Origin: Phycisphaerales bacterium
Lineage (GTDB): Bacteria > Planctomycetota > Phycisphaerae > Tepidisphaerales > Tepidisphaeraceae
DNA: 64,000 bases
Direction of reading: 5' to 3'
Assembly: GCA_020853095.1 (NCBI GenBank)
Contig: JADYZN010000040.1
Location: 1-64,000 of the forward strand
Positions 41,796-51,124 of the stretch are shown in pieces (the first letter of the stretch is position 1; every line of letters begins with the position of its first letter). The position numbers and the translations under genes were made by a program. The notes beneath the pieces are model-generated. The model saw only the letters and a list, made by a program, of their open reading frames with translations. It was not told the origin of the DNA and did not search any database.

Positions 41796-44165
41796 TTATA
41801 GCAGGGAGATCGGATCGACATCGACCGCGACCCGTTCAGCGCGGGTGAATTCTCCCTTGTCGCGGACTTTGGCCAGAACCGCCTGTAGTGAGGAGGCATT
41901 GGGGCTGGTCAGGACGATCTGGACGCGGTAGTAGCCGGCGATTCGGCCGATGGCGCAGGGCATGGGGCCTTTGAGTCGAACCTGATCCGGTTGATCCTGG
42001 GTGGCGATCGCATCGGCCAGGGCGGCGGCCATCTGCTCGGATTTCTGGTGAAGGCGATCCAGTTCCTGATCCCGCACGATGATGCGCGCCATTCGGGTAA
42101 ACGGGGGCAGGCCGACTTCGTGGCGATGTGTCAATTCCGAGCGTGCGAAACCATCATAATCCTGGCGCAAGGCGGCTTTGATGGTGGGATCGTCCGGCAT
42201 GAAGGTCTGGAGGATCACCCGGCCGGCCAGATCGCCCCGGCCGGCTCGGCCGGCGACCTGGGTGATGAGCTGAAACGTCCGTTCGGCGGCGCGAAAATCG
42301 GGCAATGCCAGGGCCGTGTCGCCACTGATGACGCCGACGAGGGTGACGTTGGGATAATCCAGCCCCTTGGCGATCATTTGCGTTCCGAGAAGGACGCGAA
42401 TGTCGCCGCGTGCGAATCGTCCGAGCAAGGATTCGTAATCCCTGGCGCTGCGCATCGTGTCGCTGTCCACGCGGGCGTAATTCAAATCGGGAAATTTGCG
42501 CGACAATTCTTCTTCAACGCGCTGGGTCCCCAGGCCAAAGAGCGTCATTTTTTTGTGGCATGATGGACAAACCGCCGGCAGGGGCATCACCGCCAGACAG
42601 TAGTGACAATGAAGCTGGCCGGTGTGGATTCCCTGGGCAATCGATCCGCCTTTCGCATCAGAGCCTGCGATGCGGTGATAGGTCATTGTCGTGTCGCAGT
42701 ATTTGCATTGCAGGGCTTCCTGGCACGAAGGGCAGTAAACGAAATTGGAATATCCGCGGCGATTGAGAAGCAAGATCGCCTGGTGGCCGGCCTGGAGCGT
42801 GGTGCGCAGGAGATGTTCGAGCCGTTGGGAAATCAGGTGAATGCCGCGGCGAAGTCGGCTTTCGTTCATCATGTTGACCAGTTCAACGGCCGGCATCGGC
42901 AAATCGCGGACGCGGCTGGGCAAACGAAGCAGATGGTAATGTTCCGATTTTCGGGCATTGGAATGGGAAACCACACGGCTGAAGGTTTCCAGTGATGGGG
43001 TGGCGCTTCCAAGCACCACCGGCACGGATTCAATCTGGGCGCGTTTGACGGCCACATCGCGCGCGTGATAGCGCGGCGCGGTATCCTGCTTGTAGCTGGA
43101 TTCGTGTTCCTCATCGACGACGATGATGCCGAGGTTGGGGACGGGGGCGAAAATGGCGGATCGCGCCCCCACCACGACCTGGGCCTGACCGGTGGAAATC
43201 TGTTGCCAGTAACGATGGCGGTCTGTGGCGTTCAGGCCGCTGTGCAGGATGGCCACGCGGGGAAACCGCGCGGTGAATCGACGAACGGTCTGCGGCGTCA
43301 GGGCGATTTCCGGGACCAGGACGATGGCCTGACGGCCTTGCTCCACAACCTGCTGGATGCAGCGGAGATACACCTCGGTTTTGCCGCTGCCGGTGACGCC
43401 ATAGAGCAGATTGACGGAAAATTGAGGTTGTTGCAGGCGTGGCGACAGGTCGTCGATCGCTTTTTGCTGGTCTGGATTCAATGAGGGCACAGGGGAGGAT
43501 GCCGCATCTTCATCGGTTTCAAAATCACGGACGAACGGAGTTTGCAACGGGTCCAGGTCGGCCTGTGGGGTGATGCCCACCCAGCCGAGCTTGGCGAGTT
43601 TGCGCACGGCGGCGGGTTTGGCGCTGGCTTCGGAGGCCAGTCGATGCAGTTCGATGGACTGGTCGGCGGGCAACAGCAAAAGCCTGGCGAGAATGGCCCG
43701 GCGTTTGGGGGCGCGCATCGTTTCGATCAACGTCTGCACTTCGGCACGGTCGCGGATCAGGCGAACCATCTGGCTGTAACCAAGGCCGACCTTTTTTTTG
43801 ACGGCCGAGGGGATGATGCTGTCGAGAACCGATCCGAGGGGGGCGCAGTAATATCGACTGATCCAACGGGCCAGTTGCATCAGTTTTTCATCCACCAGCA
43901 CGCGCGGATCGTCGATGTTCAGGAGCGGCTTGATGCGCGGATAGGATGTGACAGGATGGATGGAGGTCACGAAGCCGAAGGTGGATCGGTTGGATCGGCC
44001 CAGCGGCACGCGAACGCGCTGGCCGACGCGAAGCTGTGGGACCAGCGCGGCGGGGATGGCATAGTCGAGGGTTTTGTCGAGGGAATTTTCCAGCGCAACG
44101 GAAGCGAACGGTCCGGGGTGGGCCGGCGGGCGGGGTGCATCTGTTTCCCCAAACAATGTCTGCAT
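41796..44165 (-). CDS. priA: Primosomal replication restart helicase PriA
   Basis: A 789-residue superfamily 2 helicase. N-terminal 3'-end-binding domain (FASVALENSLDKTLDYAIP), winged helix, then the helicase core with Walker A LLYGVTGSGKTEVYLR, Walker B VVDEEHE (DEEH), and motif V/VI region AGRAGRGD. Four zinc-binding cysteine pairs are present (FVYCPSCQEALQCKYC, LHCHYC, CPSCHKK). PriA reloads DnaB at collapsed forks. I start at MQTLFGETD (44165), preceded by GGAGAGGGG. Confidence 0.93.
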   Translation of the reverse strand: MQTLFGETDAPRPPAHPGPFASVALENSLDKTLDYAIPAALVPQLRVGQRVRVPLGRSNRSTFGFVTSIHPVTSYPRIKPLLNIDDPRVLVDEKLMQLARWISRYYCAPLGSVLDSIIPSAVKKKVGLGYSQMVRLIRDRAEVQTLIETMRAPKRRAILARLLLLPADQSIELHRLASEASAKPAAVRKLAKLGWVGITPQADLDPLQTPFVRDFETDEDAASSPVPSLNPDQQKAIDDLSPRLQQPQFSVNLLYGVTGSGKTEVYLRCIQQVVEQGRQAIVLVPEIALTPQTVRRFTARFPRVAILHSGLNATDRHRYWQQISTGQAQVVVGARSAIFAPVPNLGIIVVDEEHESSYKQDTAPRYHARDVAVKRAQIESVPVVLGSATPSLETFSRVVSHSNARKSEHYHLLRLPSRVRDLPMPAVELVNMMNESRLRRGIHLISQRLEHLLRTTLQAGHQAILLLNRRGYSNFVYCPSCQEALQCKYCDTTMTYHRIAGSDAKGGSIAQGIHTGQLHCHYCLAVMPLPAVCPSCHKKMTLFGLGTQRVEEELSRKFPDLNYARVDSDTMRSARDYESLLGRFARGDIRVLLGTQMIAKGLDYPNVTLVGVISGDTALALPDFRAAERTFQLITQVAGRAGRGDLAGRVILQTFMPDDPTIKAALRQDYDGFARSELTHRHEVGLPPFTRMARIIVRDQELDRLHQKSEQMAAALADAIATQDQPDQVRLKGPMPCAIGRIAGYYRVQIVLTSPNASSLQAVLAKVRDKGEFTRAERVAVDVDPISLL

Positions 44166-44295
44166 GAAGGCCCCTCTCCGGTTGGCAAGTCCGAGGCGTT
44201 GTGCTAAGGTCGATGGGCCGCGACCGATGGCTGCGAACAAACCGGTTTATTATATCGCGGTATGATCTGTTTGGCAATTGTTAGGAGTTCATTTT

Positions 44296-45231
44296 TTGAA
44301 CGCCACATCAACTGTTCGTCGGCCGATCCTGACGGCATATCAACGCACACGAATCCTCTTAAGCATTGGAACCATCGCATGTTATGCGTTGTTCTGGTGG
44401 ATGTCCAAGCAATTTGATGTGCCGGATGAACCGGGATTTGGAGCCAGCCTGCTGCTTGAACCGTCGGTGGTTGGAGCATTGGCGCTGGCTCTGGTGGGAT
44501 TGTTGGTGGCGGTGGTGATCGGAACGGTGATCGCCGGCCGGGTGCGGTATGATGCGGGGTTGTTTTGCGCGGCTTTGGGGTTGATGGCATTGACGATTCG
44601 CGGGGGAACGCTGGTGGATGTGCTGCATCAACGGCCTGTGGCGTCAACGTATCTGCTGCTGGCGTTGGAGACGGCCATCCTGTGGGGATTTGTGGCGACC
44701 GGTGCATGGATCATCGGGCGATTGCGAACGATCCCCATCCTGCGCGATCCGCATCTGCCGTTGGCGCTGGATGCCGAACGGATGGACTGGGATTGGACCA
44801 AGGCCCATCATGTGCTGGCGTTGGTGTTGCAGGTTGTGATCATGGGGTTGGTGGTGGGTTTGTTGGGTCAGTCGGCGGATAAGGCGCAGGTTCTGGTGGC
44901 GGTCTTCGTCGGGGCGATGGTGGGAACGATGCTGGGGGGAAATTATTTCGCGGAACGGCGCGTGCCGGCATTTACCTGCGCGGGCCCGGCGGCGTTGGCG
45001 ATCATCGGATATATGCTGGCGTGGTTTTCGCCGGCGGGATTGGCGATTGGACATACCGGCCATTCGCTGGCCCGGCCGCTGCCGCTGGACTATCTATCGG
45101 CGGGAAGCGCGGGGGCGATCCTGGGGGCATGGGCGGGGTTGAAATATCAGATTCAGGTGCTGGACACGGTGGTGGCGATGTTTACGGGATGGACCCGGGA
45201 AGAACGAATCGTGCCGCCGGGAGCGGGGTAA
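44296..45231 (+). CDS. Multi-pass membrane protein, unknown
   Basis: A 311-residue protein with eight or nine hydrophobic segments and small charged loops; the loop LRDPHLPLALDAERMDWDW near residue 155 is the only longer soluble stretch. The start is TTG at 44296-44298, 8 bases after AGGAG (44283-44287). No family recognised. It stands alone between priA and the RNA gene. Confidence 0.6.
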   Translation: MNATSTVRRPILTAYQRTRILLSIGTIACYALFWWMSKQFDVPDEPGFGASLLLEPSVVGALALALVGLLVAVVIGTVIAGRVRYDAGLFCAALGLMALTIRGGTLVDVLHQRPVASTYLLLALETAILWGFVATGAWIIGRLRTIPILRDPHLPLALDAERMDWDWTKAHHVLALVLQVVIMGLVVGLLGQSADKAQVLVAVFVGAMVGTMLGGNYFAERRVPAFTCAGPAALAIIGYMLAWFSPAGLAIGHTGHSLARPLPLDYLSAGSAGAILGAWAGLKYQIQVLDTVVAMFTGWTREERIVPPGAG

Positions 45232-45269
45232 AGAGCAACGGTTCGGACGTACAAATCGCAAGGCGAATC

Positions 45270-45521
45270 ATAATAAAGAACCCGGTCCAGATGGAACCGG
45301 GTTCTTCGCAGATGTTGCTGCTGTGCGCTGCATTGGCAGCCGCGTAAGCCACGGGAATCTCACCCGCGGATGCTGCCTACAGCAGCCCACTCATACAGTA
45401 AGAAGTCAAGGATCACCTCCATTTCCAGTTGGGCGAATCGCCCAAGGCCATGCCCAGCCGTCGCGTTGTCCGCCGCCAGGCTCTAACTCCCGCAAACGCC
45501 TTTGCGGGAACGATTGAGGTA
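45270..45521 (-). ncRNA. Unidentified structured small RNA, about 250 nt
   Basis: A stable RNA gene is indicated by a near-perfect promoter, several hairpins and a terminator with no long frame between them. From the 5' end: a 9-bp hairpin (arms 45501-45509 and 45488-45496), a 7-bp TTGGGCG hairpin, the sequence GGAGGTGATCC (45410-45420) which is complementary over 11 bases to the usual 16S rRNA 3' end, a TTG that could start a 10-codon peptide (45377-45409), a nested GC-rich stem region, and an 11-bp terminator. I could not match it to tmRNA, RNase P, SRP or 6S RNA by eye. It fills most of the 420-bp gap between the membrane gene and guaB. Confidence 0.6.
45276..45306 (-). terminator. Terminator of the small RNA
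   Basis: 11-bp perfect stem (AAGAACCCGGT at 45276-45286, ACCGGGTTCTT at 45296-45306) with a 9-base loop; on the minus strand it runs into TTCTTTATT. It may also end transcription of the membrane gene on the plus strand. Confidence 0.75.
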
Positions 45522-45527
45522 CGAGAC

Positions 45528-45557
45528 ATTATACGTTACGAACCGGCGCGGAATCAA
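45528..45557 (-). promoter_or_regulatory. Promoter of the small RNA
   Basis: Minus strand TTGATT (45552-45557), 18-base spacer, consensus TATAAT (45528-45533). Divergent from the guaB promoter. Confidence 0.75.
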
Positions 45558-45616
45558 AATTATTTTTTTACAAAATACCGAATTCGTTGTCGTTGCGGAA
45601 TATTGTGACGGTAAAC

Positions 45617-45645
45617 TTGACTTGGGGGCGCGGTTTGCGTAATTC
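45617..45645 (+). promoter_or_regulatory. Promoter of guaB (leaderless)
   Basis: TTGACT (45617-45622), 17-base spacer, TAATTC (45640-45645), then 6 bases to the guaB ATG at 45652. Confidence 0.6.
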
Positions 45646-45651
45646 TTTAAC

Positions 45652-47199
45652 ATGGAACACTCCAAGATTCTTCACGATGCGATCACGTTTGACGATGTGC
45701 TGCTGGTGCCGGCGCGGACGGATTTTGTGCCCAGCGAGGCGGATACGCGCACGAAATTGACGCGCTCGATCGAGTTGAACATTCCGCTGATCTCGGCGCC
45801 GATGGACACCGTGACCGAATCGGCGCTGGCGATCGCGCTGGCACAGGAGGGTGGGATCGGGATCGTCCACAAGAACCTGTCGATTGAAAACCAGGCCCGT
45901 GAGGTGGAAAAGGTCAAGCGGTCGGAGAACGGCGTGATCGTCGATCCGATCACGCTGCCGCCGTCGGCGACGATCGCGATGGCCAGGCGGATCATGCGGG
46001 AATACAACGTGAGCGGCATCCCGATCGTCGAGGGGGAGGAATCGGCCGAGGAATATCTGCAACGGCTGTCCAGCGGCGTGCGACATCGGGGCAACGGATC
46101 GCCCCACCGTCACCGGCTGGTGGGGATCATGACCCGCCGGGATTTGAAATTTCAGGAGGATGACAACCGGAAGATCGGCGACGTGATGACCCGTGAAAAC
46201 CTGGTCACCGCGCCGGAGCATACGACGTTGGATGAGGCCGAGCGGTTGTTGTATCGGGCGAAGGTGGAAAAGTTGCTGCTGGTGGACAAGGACAATCACC
46301 TGACCGGCCTGATCACGATGCGCGACATCGACAAGCTGCATCAATATCCGCAGGCGTGCAAGGATGCGCGGGGGAGGCTGCGGGTCGGGGCGGCAACGGG
46401 GGTGAACGACCCGGCGCGGGTGGAGGCGCTGATCAACGCGGACGTGGATGTCATCGTGGTGGACACCGCCCACGGCCACAGCCGCAACGTGATCGAAACG
46501 GTCAGGCGGATCAAAAAGGAACACGCGATCCAGGTGGTGGCCGGAAACATCGCCACGGCACAGGGTGCGCGGGATCTGATCGAGGCGGGCGTGGATGCGG
46601 TGAAGGTGGGGATCGGGCCGGGGGCGATTTGCACGACGCGAATCATTTCCGGCGTGGGCGTGCCGCAGGTCACGGCGGTGATGGATGCGGTGTCGGTGGC
46701 GGAACCGGCGGGCGTGCCGGTGATCGCCGATGGCGGGATTCGTCATTCGGGCGACATCACCAAGGCGATCGCGGCCGGCGCATCGGCGGTGATGATGGGT
46801 TCGCTGTTCGCGGGGCTGGATGAGTCGCCGGGGGAAATGGTGATTCACCAGGGGCGGCGATACAAGACCTATCGGGGGATGGGATCGATGGGGGCGATGA
46901 TCCAAGGGTCCAAGGACCGCTATGGCCAGGGACAGGTGAAGGAATCGTCGAAGTTGGTCCCCGAAGGGGTGGAGGGGCGCGTGCCTTATCGCGGCCCGCT
47001 GGGGGATTTTGTGTATCAACTGGTGGGCGGCGTGCGGGCGGGGATGGGTTATTGCGGAACCCGGAACATCGAGGCGTTGCGCAAAGAGGCGAAGTTTTGC
47101 CGGGTGTCGGCGGCGTCGATGGCCGAAAGCCACCCGCACGACATCACCATCACCCGCGAAGCGCCCAATTATTCGGTGGATTACGCGGCGGAGACGTGA
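45652..47199 (+). CDS. guaB: Inosine-5'-monophosphate dehydrogenase
   Basis: A 515-residue enzyme oxidising IMP to XMP for GMP synthesis. Family blocks: [19 protein letters not shown], two CBS domains inserted at about residues 93-230, the [10 protein letters not shown] loop with the catalytic cysteine, the flap RYGQG-type sequence ([11 protein letters not shown]), and [15 protein letters not shown] near the C-terminus. The first CBS domain has a basic insert ([15 protein letters not shown]). The start is placed by a promoter ending 6 bases upstream. Its stop overlaps the next gene's start (TGATG). Confidence 0.94.
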   Translation: MEHSKILHDAITFDDVLLVPARTDFVPSEADTRTKLTRSIELNIPLISAPMDTVTESALAIALAQEGGIGIVHKNLSIENQAREVEKVKRSENGVIVDPITLPPSATIAMARRIMREYNVSGIPIVEGEESAEEYLQRLSSGVRHRGNGSPHRHRLVGIMTRRDLKFQEDDNRKIGDVMTRENLVTAPEHTTLDEAERLLYRAKVEKLLLVDKDNHLTGLITMRDIDKLHQYPQACKDARGRLRVGAATGVNDPARVEALINADVDVIVVDTAHGHSRNVIETVRRIKKEHAIQVVAGNIATAQGARDLIEAGVDAVKVGIGPGAICTTRIISGVGVPQVTAVMDAVSVAEPAGVPVIADGGIRHSGDITKAIAAGASAVMMGSLFAGLDESPGEMVIHQGRRYKTYRGMGSMGAMIQGSKDRYGQGQVKESSKLVPEGVEGRVPYRGPLGDFVYQLVGGVRAGMGYCGTRNIEALRKEAKFCRVSAASMAESHPHDITITREAPNYSVDYAAET

Positions 47200-47435
47200 T
47201 GGGTCGATTGGGATATCTTCTGATCCCGTGCATCATGGCCGGCGGCGGCATGGCCTGCACCGGCGGCCACGCCACGACGCAACCGGCCGGCATCGAACAA
47301 CGGCAAAGCGAGGCATTGAAAGACCCGTATGGCTATTCTCCGTTCCCACAAAAGGACGATAAAGGCAACGTGGACAAAGATCGCGATGATCGCGATGGAT
47401 TACAAAGGGACTTGGATCATGTGTTTAATCCGTAA
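47199..47435 (+). CDS. Small lipoprotein, unknown
   Basis: A 78-residue protein whose ATG overlaps the guaB stop (TGATG), so translation is probably coupled. A lipoprotein signal (IPCIMAGGGMAC) ends at Cys20; the rest is a hydrophilic, Asp/Lys/Arg-rich tail that is probably disordered. No family recognised. Confidence 0.6.
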   Translation: MGRLGYLLIPCIMAGGGMACTGGHATTQPAGIEQRQSEALKDPYGYSPFPQKDDKGNVDKDRDDRDGLQRDLDHVFNP

Positions 47436-47826
47436 TAAATCGATCAAACTGGCGGCGGCGATTCTGGGCGCGGGGCTGGCGGCGGGATGCCAGAACAAGC
47501 CGATGGGATATCACGAGGCGGTCAACGAGTCGCCGTTGCTGGTGGATGGAGCGATGGAGCAACGCAACTGGGCGCCATCGACCGCATCGTATGCCAGCGG
47601 AGCGGTGCCGGCGGGCGGGACGGGATTTTTGTTTGAGCCGTCGGAAAAACCGTGCAACGTGGTGCAGGCGCTGGTGGATCCGCCGTTGTTCACGGCACAG
47701 GTGGTGGCGCTGCCGGTGACGATCTTCATCAGCCGGCCGTGGACGTTGCGGGCGTATCACGGGGCGATCGTGGACCCGACTTACACGGCCATGCCGCCGT
47801 TGCCGCCGGGCAATGGGGCGCAATAA
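47419..47826 (+). CDS. Lipoprotein, unknown
   Basis: A 135-residue protein starting inside the 3' end of the preceding small gene (17-base overlap) after AAGGGA. Its signal peptide ends in a lipobox LAAGC. The mature part contains a hydrophobic stretch (ALVDPPLFTAQVVALPVTIF) and PWTLRAYHG. Together with guaB and the 78-residue lipoprotein it forms a likely transcript, with no evident functional link. Confidence 0.6.
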   Translation: MCLIRNKSIKLAAAILGAGLAAGCQNKPMGYHEAVNESPLLVDGAMEQRNWAPSTASYASGAVPAGGTGFLFEPSEKPCNVVQALVDPPLFTAQVVALPVTIFISRPWTLRAYHGAIVDPTYTAMPPLPPGNGAQ

Positions 47827-47836
47827 AGCGATCCCA

Positions 47837-48625
47837 TCAGACCGCGGTGGCCTGCTGAAGCTCTTTTTTGCGGTCCGCCATCTGGGCTTTGAGACGCAGC
47901 AGGATGGAGGAGTGCATCTGGCTGACGCGGGATTCGCTTAAATCCAGCGTGGCGCCGATCTCCTTCATGGTCATTTCTTCAAAATAGTACAGGATGATGA
48001 TCAATCGTTCGGCGCGGGAAAGGCCCTTGGTGATCAGTTCCTTCAGGTCTTTGCGCTGAATTTCACGGATGGGGTCGGCGCCGCGTTTGTCTTCCAGGAC
48101 GTCGATCTCCCGGACATCCTTGTTGGAATCGGTCTCAAACCATTTGCGCGAGAGCGAGACCAGGCCGACGGCACTGGCATCCTTGGCGATTTTTTCAAAC
48201 TCGCTCATGGAGATTTTCAGCCGGCCGGCGATCTCGTCGTGGGTGGGCGAACGACCCAGTTCGACTTCGAGTTGCCGCGAGGCGGAATCGAGCTTGTGGG
48301 CGCGGGAACGGACCAGCCTTGGAACCCAGTCCATCGAGCGCAATTCATCCAAGATCGCGCCGCGGATGCGGGGGGCGCAATAGGTTTCAAATTTGACGCC
48401 GCGATCCAGGTCAAAGGCGTTGATCGCGTCCATCAGGCCGAAAATGCCGGAGGACATCAGGTCGTCCAATTCCACCTCGTCGGGCAGTTTCAGATGGATG
48501 CGCTCGGCGTTGTAGCGGACGAGGTGGAGATAATTCTCCATCAACGTGTTCCGCAGTGCTTCGGTTTTTGTTTTTTTGTATTCGATCCAGACTTTGCTCA
48601 GGTCCTGTTTTGGCGTCTTGACCAT
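47837..48625 (-). CDS. fliA: Flagellar sigma factor FliA (sigma-28)
   Basis: A 262-residue sigma-70 family protein with regions 2, 3 and 4: LVRYNAERIHLKLPDEVELDDLMS, FETYCAPRIRGAILDELRSMDWVPR (the FliA/WhiG RGxMxDxLRxxDWVPR signature), and MKEIGATLDLSESRVSQMHS. It directs RNA polymerase to late flagellar genes. It is the last gene of the flagellar run. The usual anti-sigma factor FlgM is not seen here. Confidence 0.92.
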   Translation of the reverse strand: MVKTPKQDLSKVWIEYKKTKTEALRNTLMENYLHLVRYNAERIHLKLPDEVELDDLMSSGIFGLMDAINAFDLDRGVKFETYCAPRIRGAILDELRSMDWVPRLVRSRAHKLDSASRQLEVELGRSPTHDEIAGRLKISMSEFEKIAKDASAVGLVSLSRKWFETDSNKDVREIDVLEDKRGADPIREIQRKDLKELITKGLSRAERLIIILYYFEEMTMKEIGATLDLSESRVSQMHSSILLRLKAQMADRKKELQQATAV

Positions 48626-48755
48626 AAATGACTCCCGATCCTTGGGTTAGGGCGGATCAATTGAATCCGCTCGTGTTCCTGAAAGGGCCTTGAAACATGC
48701 CCCTGGACATCCTTATCCAAACCTGCACGGCACCGGCGACATACGCCACTTTAAT

Positions 48756-49001
48756 TTATCGGTCTTCGGTGGCCGTTTTCGCCTCATTATTTTTTAATTT
48801 TTTTTCCTCATCGTGCAAATTCTCGTCCAGCATCTTCTGCGCAATGGCTCCCAGAATCAACCCGACGACAAACGTGCCGACCATCGCCACCAGCGCCCGA
48901 CAGACGGTGGTGGTGAAGGTATTGTCCGCCTGCCAGCCACCGATCAGCAGGCAAATCGCAAACGCGAGGATCGCCATTGAACCCGCCAGTCTTCGTTGCA
49001 T
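48756..49001 (-). CDS. Small membrane protein in the flagellar cluster
   Basis: An 81-residue protein with two membrane helices (about 7-24 and 37-58) and a charged, Lys/Glu/Asn-rich cytosolic tail (LHDEEKKLKNN). AGGAGG 5 bases before the ATG at 49001 decides the start. It sits between flhG and fliA in the operon; I do not recognise a family. Confidence 0.6.
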   Translation of the reverse strand: MQRRLAGSMAILAFAICLLIGGWQADNTFTTTVCRALVAMVGTFVVGLILGAIAQKMLDENLHDEEKKLKNNEAKTATEDR

Positions 49002-49039
49002 CGCAACCTCCTGCAAAAGACCATTTCATGCCGGAATCT

Positions 49040-49894
49040 TCACTTGCGGAACCACCGGCCCATGCGATGGAAAAATCCACCGGTTTCGGGGCCGGGCGCC
49101 ACGCCCCGTTCCAGCCGCATCGCCAACTGGACGATGCACTGGCTGGCCGGGCAATGGGGAGATCCCATGACAAAAGGCACTCGTTTTCGCACGGCCGCGG
49201 GAACCTGTTCATCCGCCGGCAGATGGCCCGCATCCAGGACGCTGACACCAAGGAATTGTTTGGCCACCCTGGCGATTCGTTCGTAAACGATACGGCCTTC
49301 GCCGGGGGTTTTGACCTGGTTAACCAGCAGGCTGATCCGGCGGTCGCCGCCATCGCGGCTGATGACCTTGATGGCGGCATAGGCGTCGGTGATGGCGGTC
49401 GGTTCGGGCGTGGTGACGACCAGCACCTGGTCGGCGGCCCGCGTGAATGAAAGCACGTTGGGACTGATGCCCGCGCCGGTGTCGATCAGGATCAGATCGG
49501 CCTGTTCTTCCAGCTCCGCCAGCGCCACCACCAGGCGTTGGCGGTCAAAATCGCTCAGGTCGGCCATGCGAGCCAATCCGGATGCGCCACCGATGAGTCG
49601 AAAGCCGCCGGGGGCGTCGAACAACACCTCCGGCAGGTCTTTTTTGCGCGCGATCACGTGCGAAAGGTTGTAGGGCAAATCCACGTTGCACAGCACATCC
49701 GCATTGGCCAGCCCCAAATCCGCATCCAGCAGAACGACTTCCTTGCCGGCGGATGCCAGTTTGATGGCCAGGTTCACCGCGATGTTGCTTTTACCGACGC
49801 CGCCCTTGCCGCTGGTGATGGCGATCACGCTGGCGCGTGAACGCTGTCGGACCAGCGTGCGTAAATGAGTGGCTTGATCGATCATGGCCGTCAT
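49040..49894 (-). CDS. flhG: Flagellar number regulator FlhG (MinD-like ATPase)
   Basis: A 284-residue MinD/ParA ATPase: deviant Walker A TSGKGGVGKSNIAVNLA, DADLGLANADVLC, and the DTGAGISPNV switch. FlhG works with the FlhF GTPase to set flagellar number and place. Its start overlaps the flhF stop by 4 bases, so they are translated together. The N-terminal activation helix that stimulates FlhF (DQATHLRTLV) is present. Confidence 0.9.
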   Translation of the reverse strand: MTAMIDQATHLRTLVRQRSRASVIAITSGKGGVGKSNIAVNLAIKLASAGKEVVLLDADLGLANADVLCNVDLPYNLSHVIARKKDLPEVLFDAPGGFRLIGGASGLARMADLSDFDRQRLVVALAELEEQADLILIDTGAGISPNVLSFTRAADQVLVVTTPEPTAITDAYAAIKVISRDGGDRRISLLVNQVKTPGEGRIVYERIARVAKQFLGVSVLDAGHLPADEQVPAAVRKRVPFVMGSPHCPASQCIVQLAMRLERGVAPGPETGGFFHRMGRWFRK

Positions 49895-51087
49895 ACGCCC
49901 TCTCCCAGTATCAACTGCGCCAACCGCCTGCCCCGGCCCACTTCGATGTCATCCGGCACATCCTGGCCGGTGGTGACGTAGGACAGCGCCTTGTTCACTT
50001 TTCGCACCACGTTCAGCACGATGCCCGCGTGGGCGGCCTCATCCAGCTTGGTGAAGATGATTTTGTCCACCCGCACGTCCGCGAACCGCGAAATCGCCAG
50101 TTCGACACACGCCTGGCTGGCGGTGGTGGACAGGACCAGATGCACTTCATCCGGGCCGGCGGCCGACAGGAACGTTTTAAGCTCGTTGAGTTTCAGCGTG
50201 TCATTGGGGCTTCGGCCGGCGGTGTCGATCAGGACAAAATCACAATCGCACATCGACGCCACGCCGTCGCGCAGGTCTTCGGGGGTGCAGACCACCTTTA
50301 ACGGCGAGCCGATGATGTCGGCGTATTTTTTCAACTGGTCGATGGCCGCGATGCGATAGGTGTCGATGGTGATCAGTCCCACGCGATGTTTTTCGCGCAA
50401 TTTCAGATTGGCGGCAAGTTTGGCGATGGTGGTGGTTTTGCCGACGCCGGTGGGTCCGATCAGGGCCACCACGTGCGGGCCGGTGGATTTGGTCCGTCGG
50501 ATCTCGCCGGAGGTGGGAAGCATTTTTTCCAGTTGTTCGACCAGCTTGTCCCGGACAAACTGCGGTTGGGAAAGATGTTCGGGCCGAAGCTGGCGGTGCA
50601 ATGTCTTGACCAGTTCGGTGGCCAGTTCTTCGGACACCTGGTTTTGTGTCAGGTGCAGGTATTGATCGAACAGTTCTTCGGGAACCTGCGGCGACTGGCT
50701 CTGGCGGGTCTGGGTCACCAGGTCCTTGACCATGGTCTTCACGGCCGTCAATTCCTGCGTGAGGCTGAGCATCATGACGCCGCTGGCGGCGGGAGATTCG
50801 AGCAGTTGCCGGCCACTTTCCGACGCGCTGCGCATCATCGTCGAGGTCGGGATTGACCTGGCATACGCGGCCGGGGGCGACGCCGGCACGTTGCGTTTCA
50901 CGGGTCGTTGGGGCGTTCGCAAATCCCGGCCGGCCGTGATCTCCACGATCTCCTGCCGGCGGATGCCCAGCCAGTAACGTTGATGATAGGTGCGCGTATG
51001 CAGAATCACCGCATCGGCGCCCATCGTGCTTTTCACCTGTGACAGCGCTTCGGCCATCGTAGATGCTTTGAAGGTTTGCAGGTTCAT
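49891..51087 (-). CDS. flhF: Flagellar biosynthesis GTPase FlhF
   Basis: A 398-residue SRP-type GTPase. MNLQTFKASTMAEALSQVK is the conserved FlhF start; the G domain has VALIGPTGVGKTTTIAKLA, DTYRIAAIDQLKKYA, and DTAGRSPND. It recruits the first flagellar components to the pole. The start at 51087 is chosen by this conserved N-terminus. It lies between flhA and flhG. Confidence 0.92.
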   Translation of the reverse strand: MNLQTFKASTMAEALSQVKSTMGADAVILHTRTYHQRYWLGIRRQEIVEITAGRDLRTPQRPVKRNVPASPPAAYARSIPTSTMMRSASESGRQLLESPAASGVMMLSLTQELTAVKTMVKDLVTQTRQSQSPQVPEELFDQYLHLTQNQVSEELATELVKTLHRQLRPEHLSQPQFVRDKLVEQLEKMLPTSGEIRRTKSTGPHVVALIGPTGVGKTTTIAKLAANLKLREKHRVGLITIDTYRIAAIDQLKKYADIIGSPLKVVCTPEDLRDGVASMCDCDFVLIDTAGRSPNDTLKLNELKTFLSAAGPDEVHLVLSTTASQACVELAISRFADVRVDKIIFTKLDEAAHAGIVLNVVRKVNKALSYVTTGQDVPDDIEVGRGRRLAQLILGEGV

Positions 51088-51124
51088 CGTCCCTGTTTCC
51101 CGTCGCAATGGTTGTGTCGCGACT

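Noticed and set aside
45270-45521. Assignment of the small RNA to 6S, SRP, RNase P or tmRNA
   Set aside because: None of the conserved sequence blocks (for example the SRP GGAAGCAGC loop or the RNase P GAGGAAAGTCC block) is present, so I left it unassigned.
45568-47139. Open frame of 523 codons opposite guaB
   Set aside because: Arg/His/Pro-rich antisense of a well-conserved enzyme; guaB is unmistakable.
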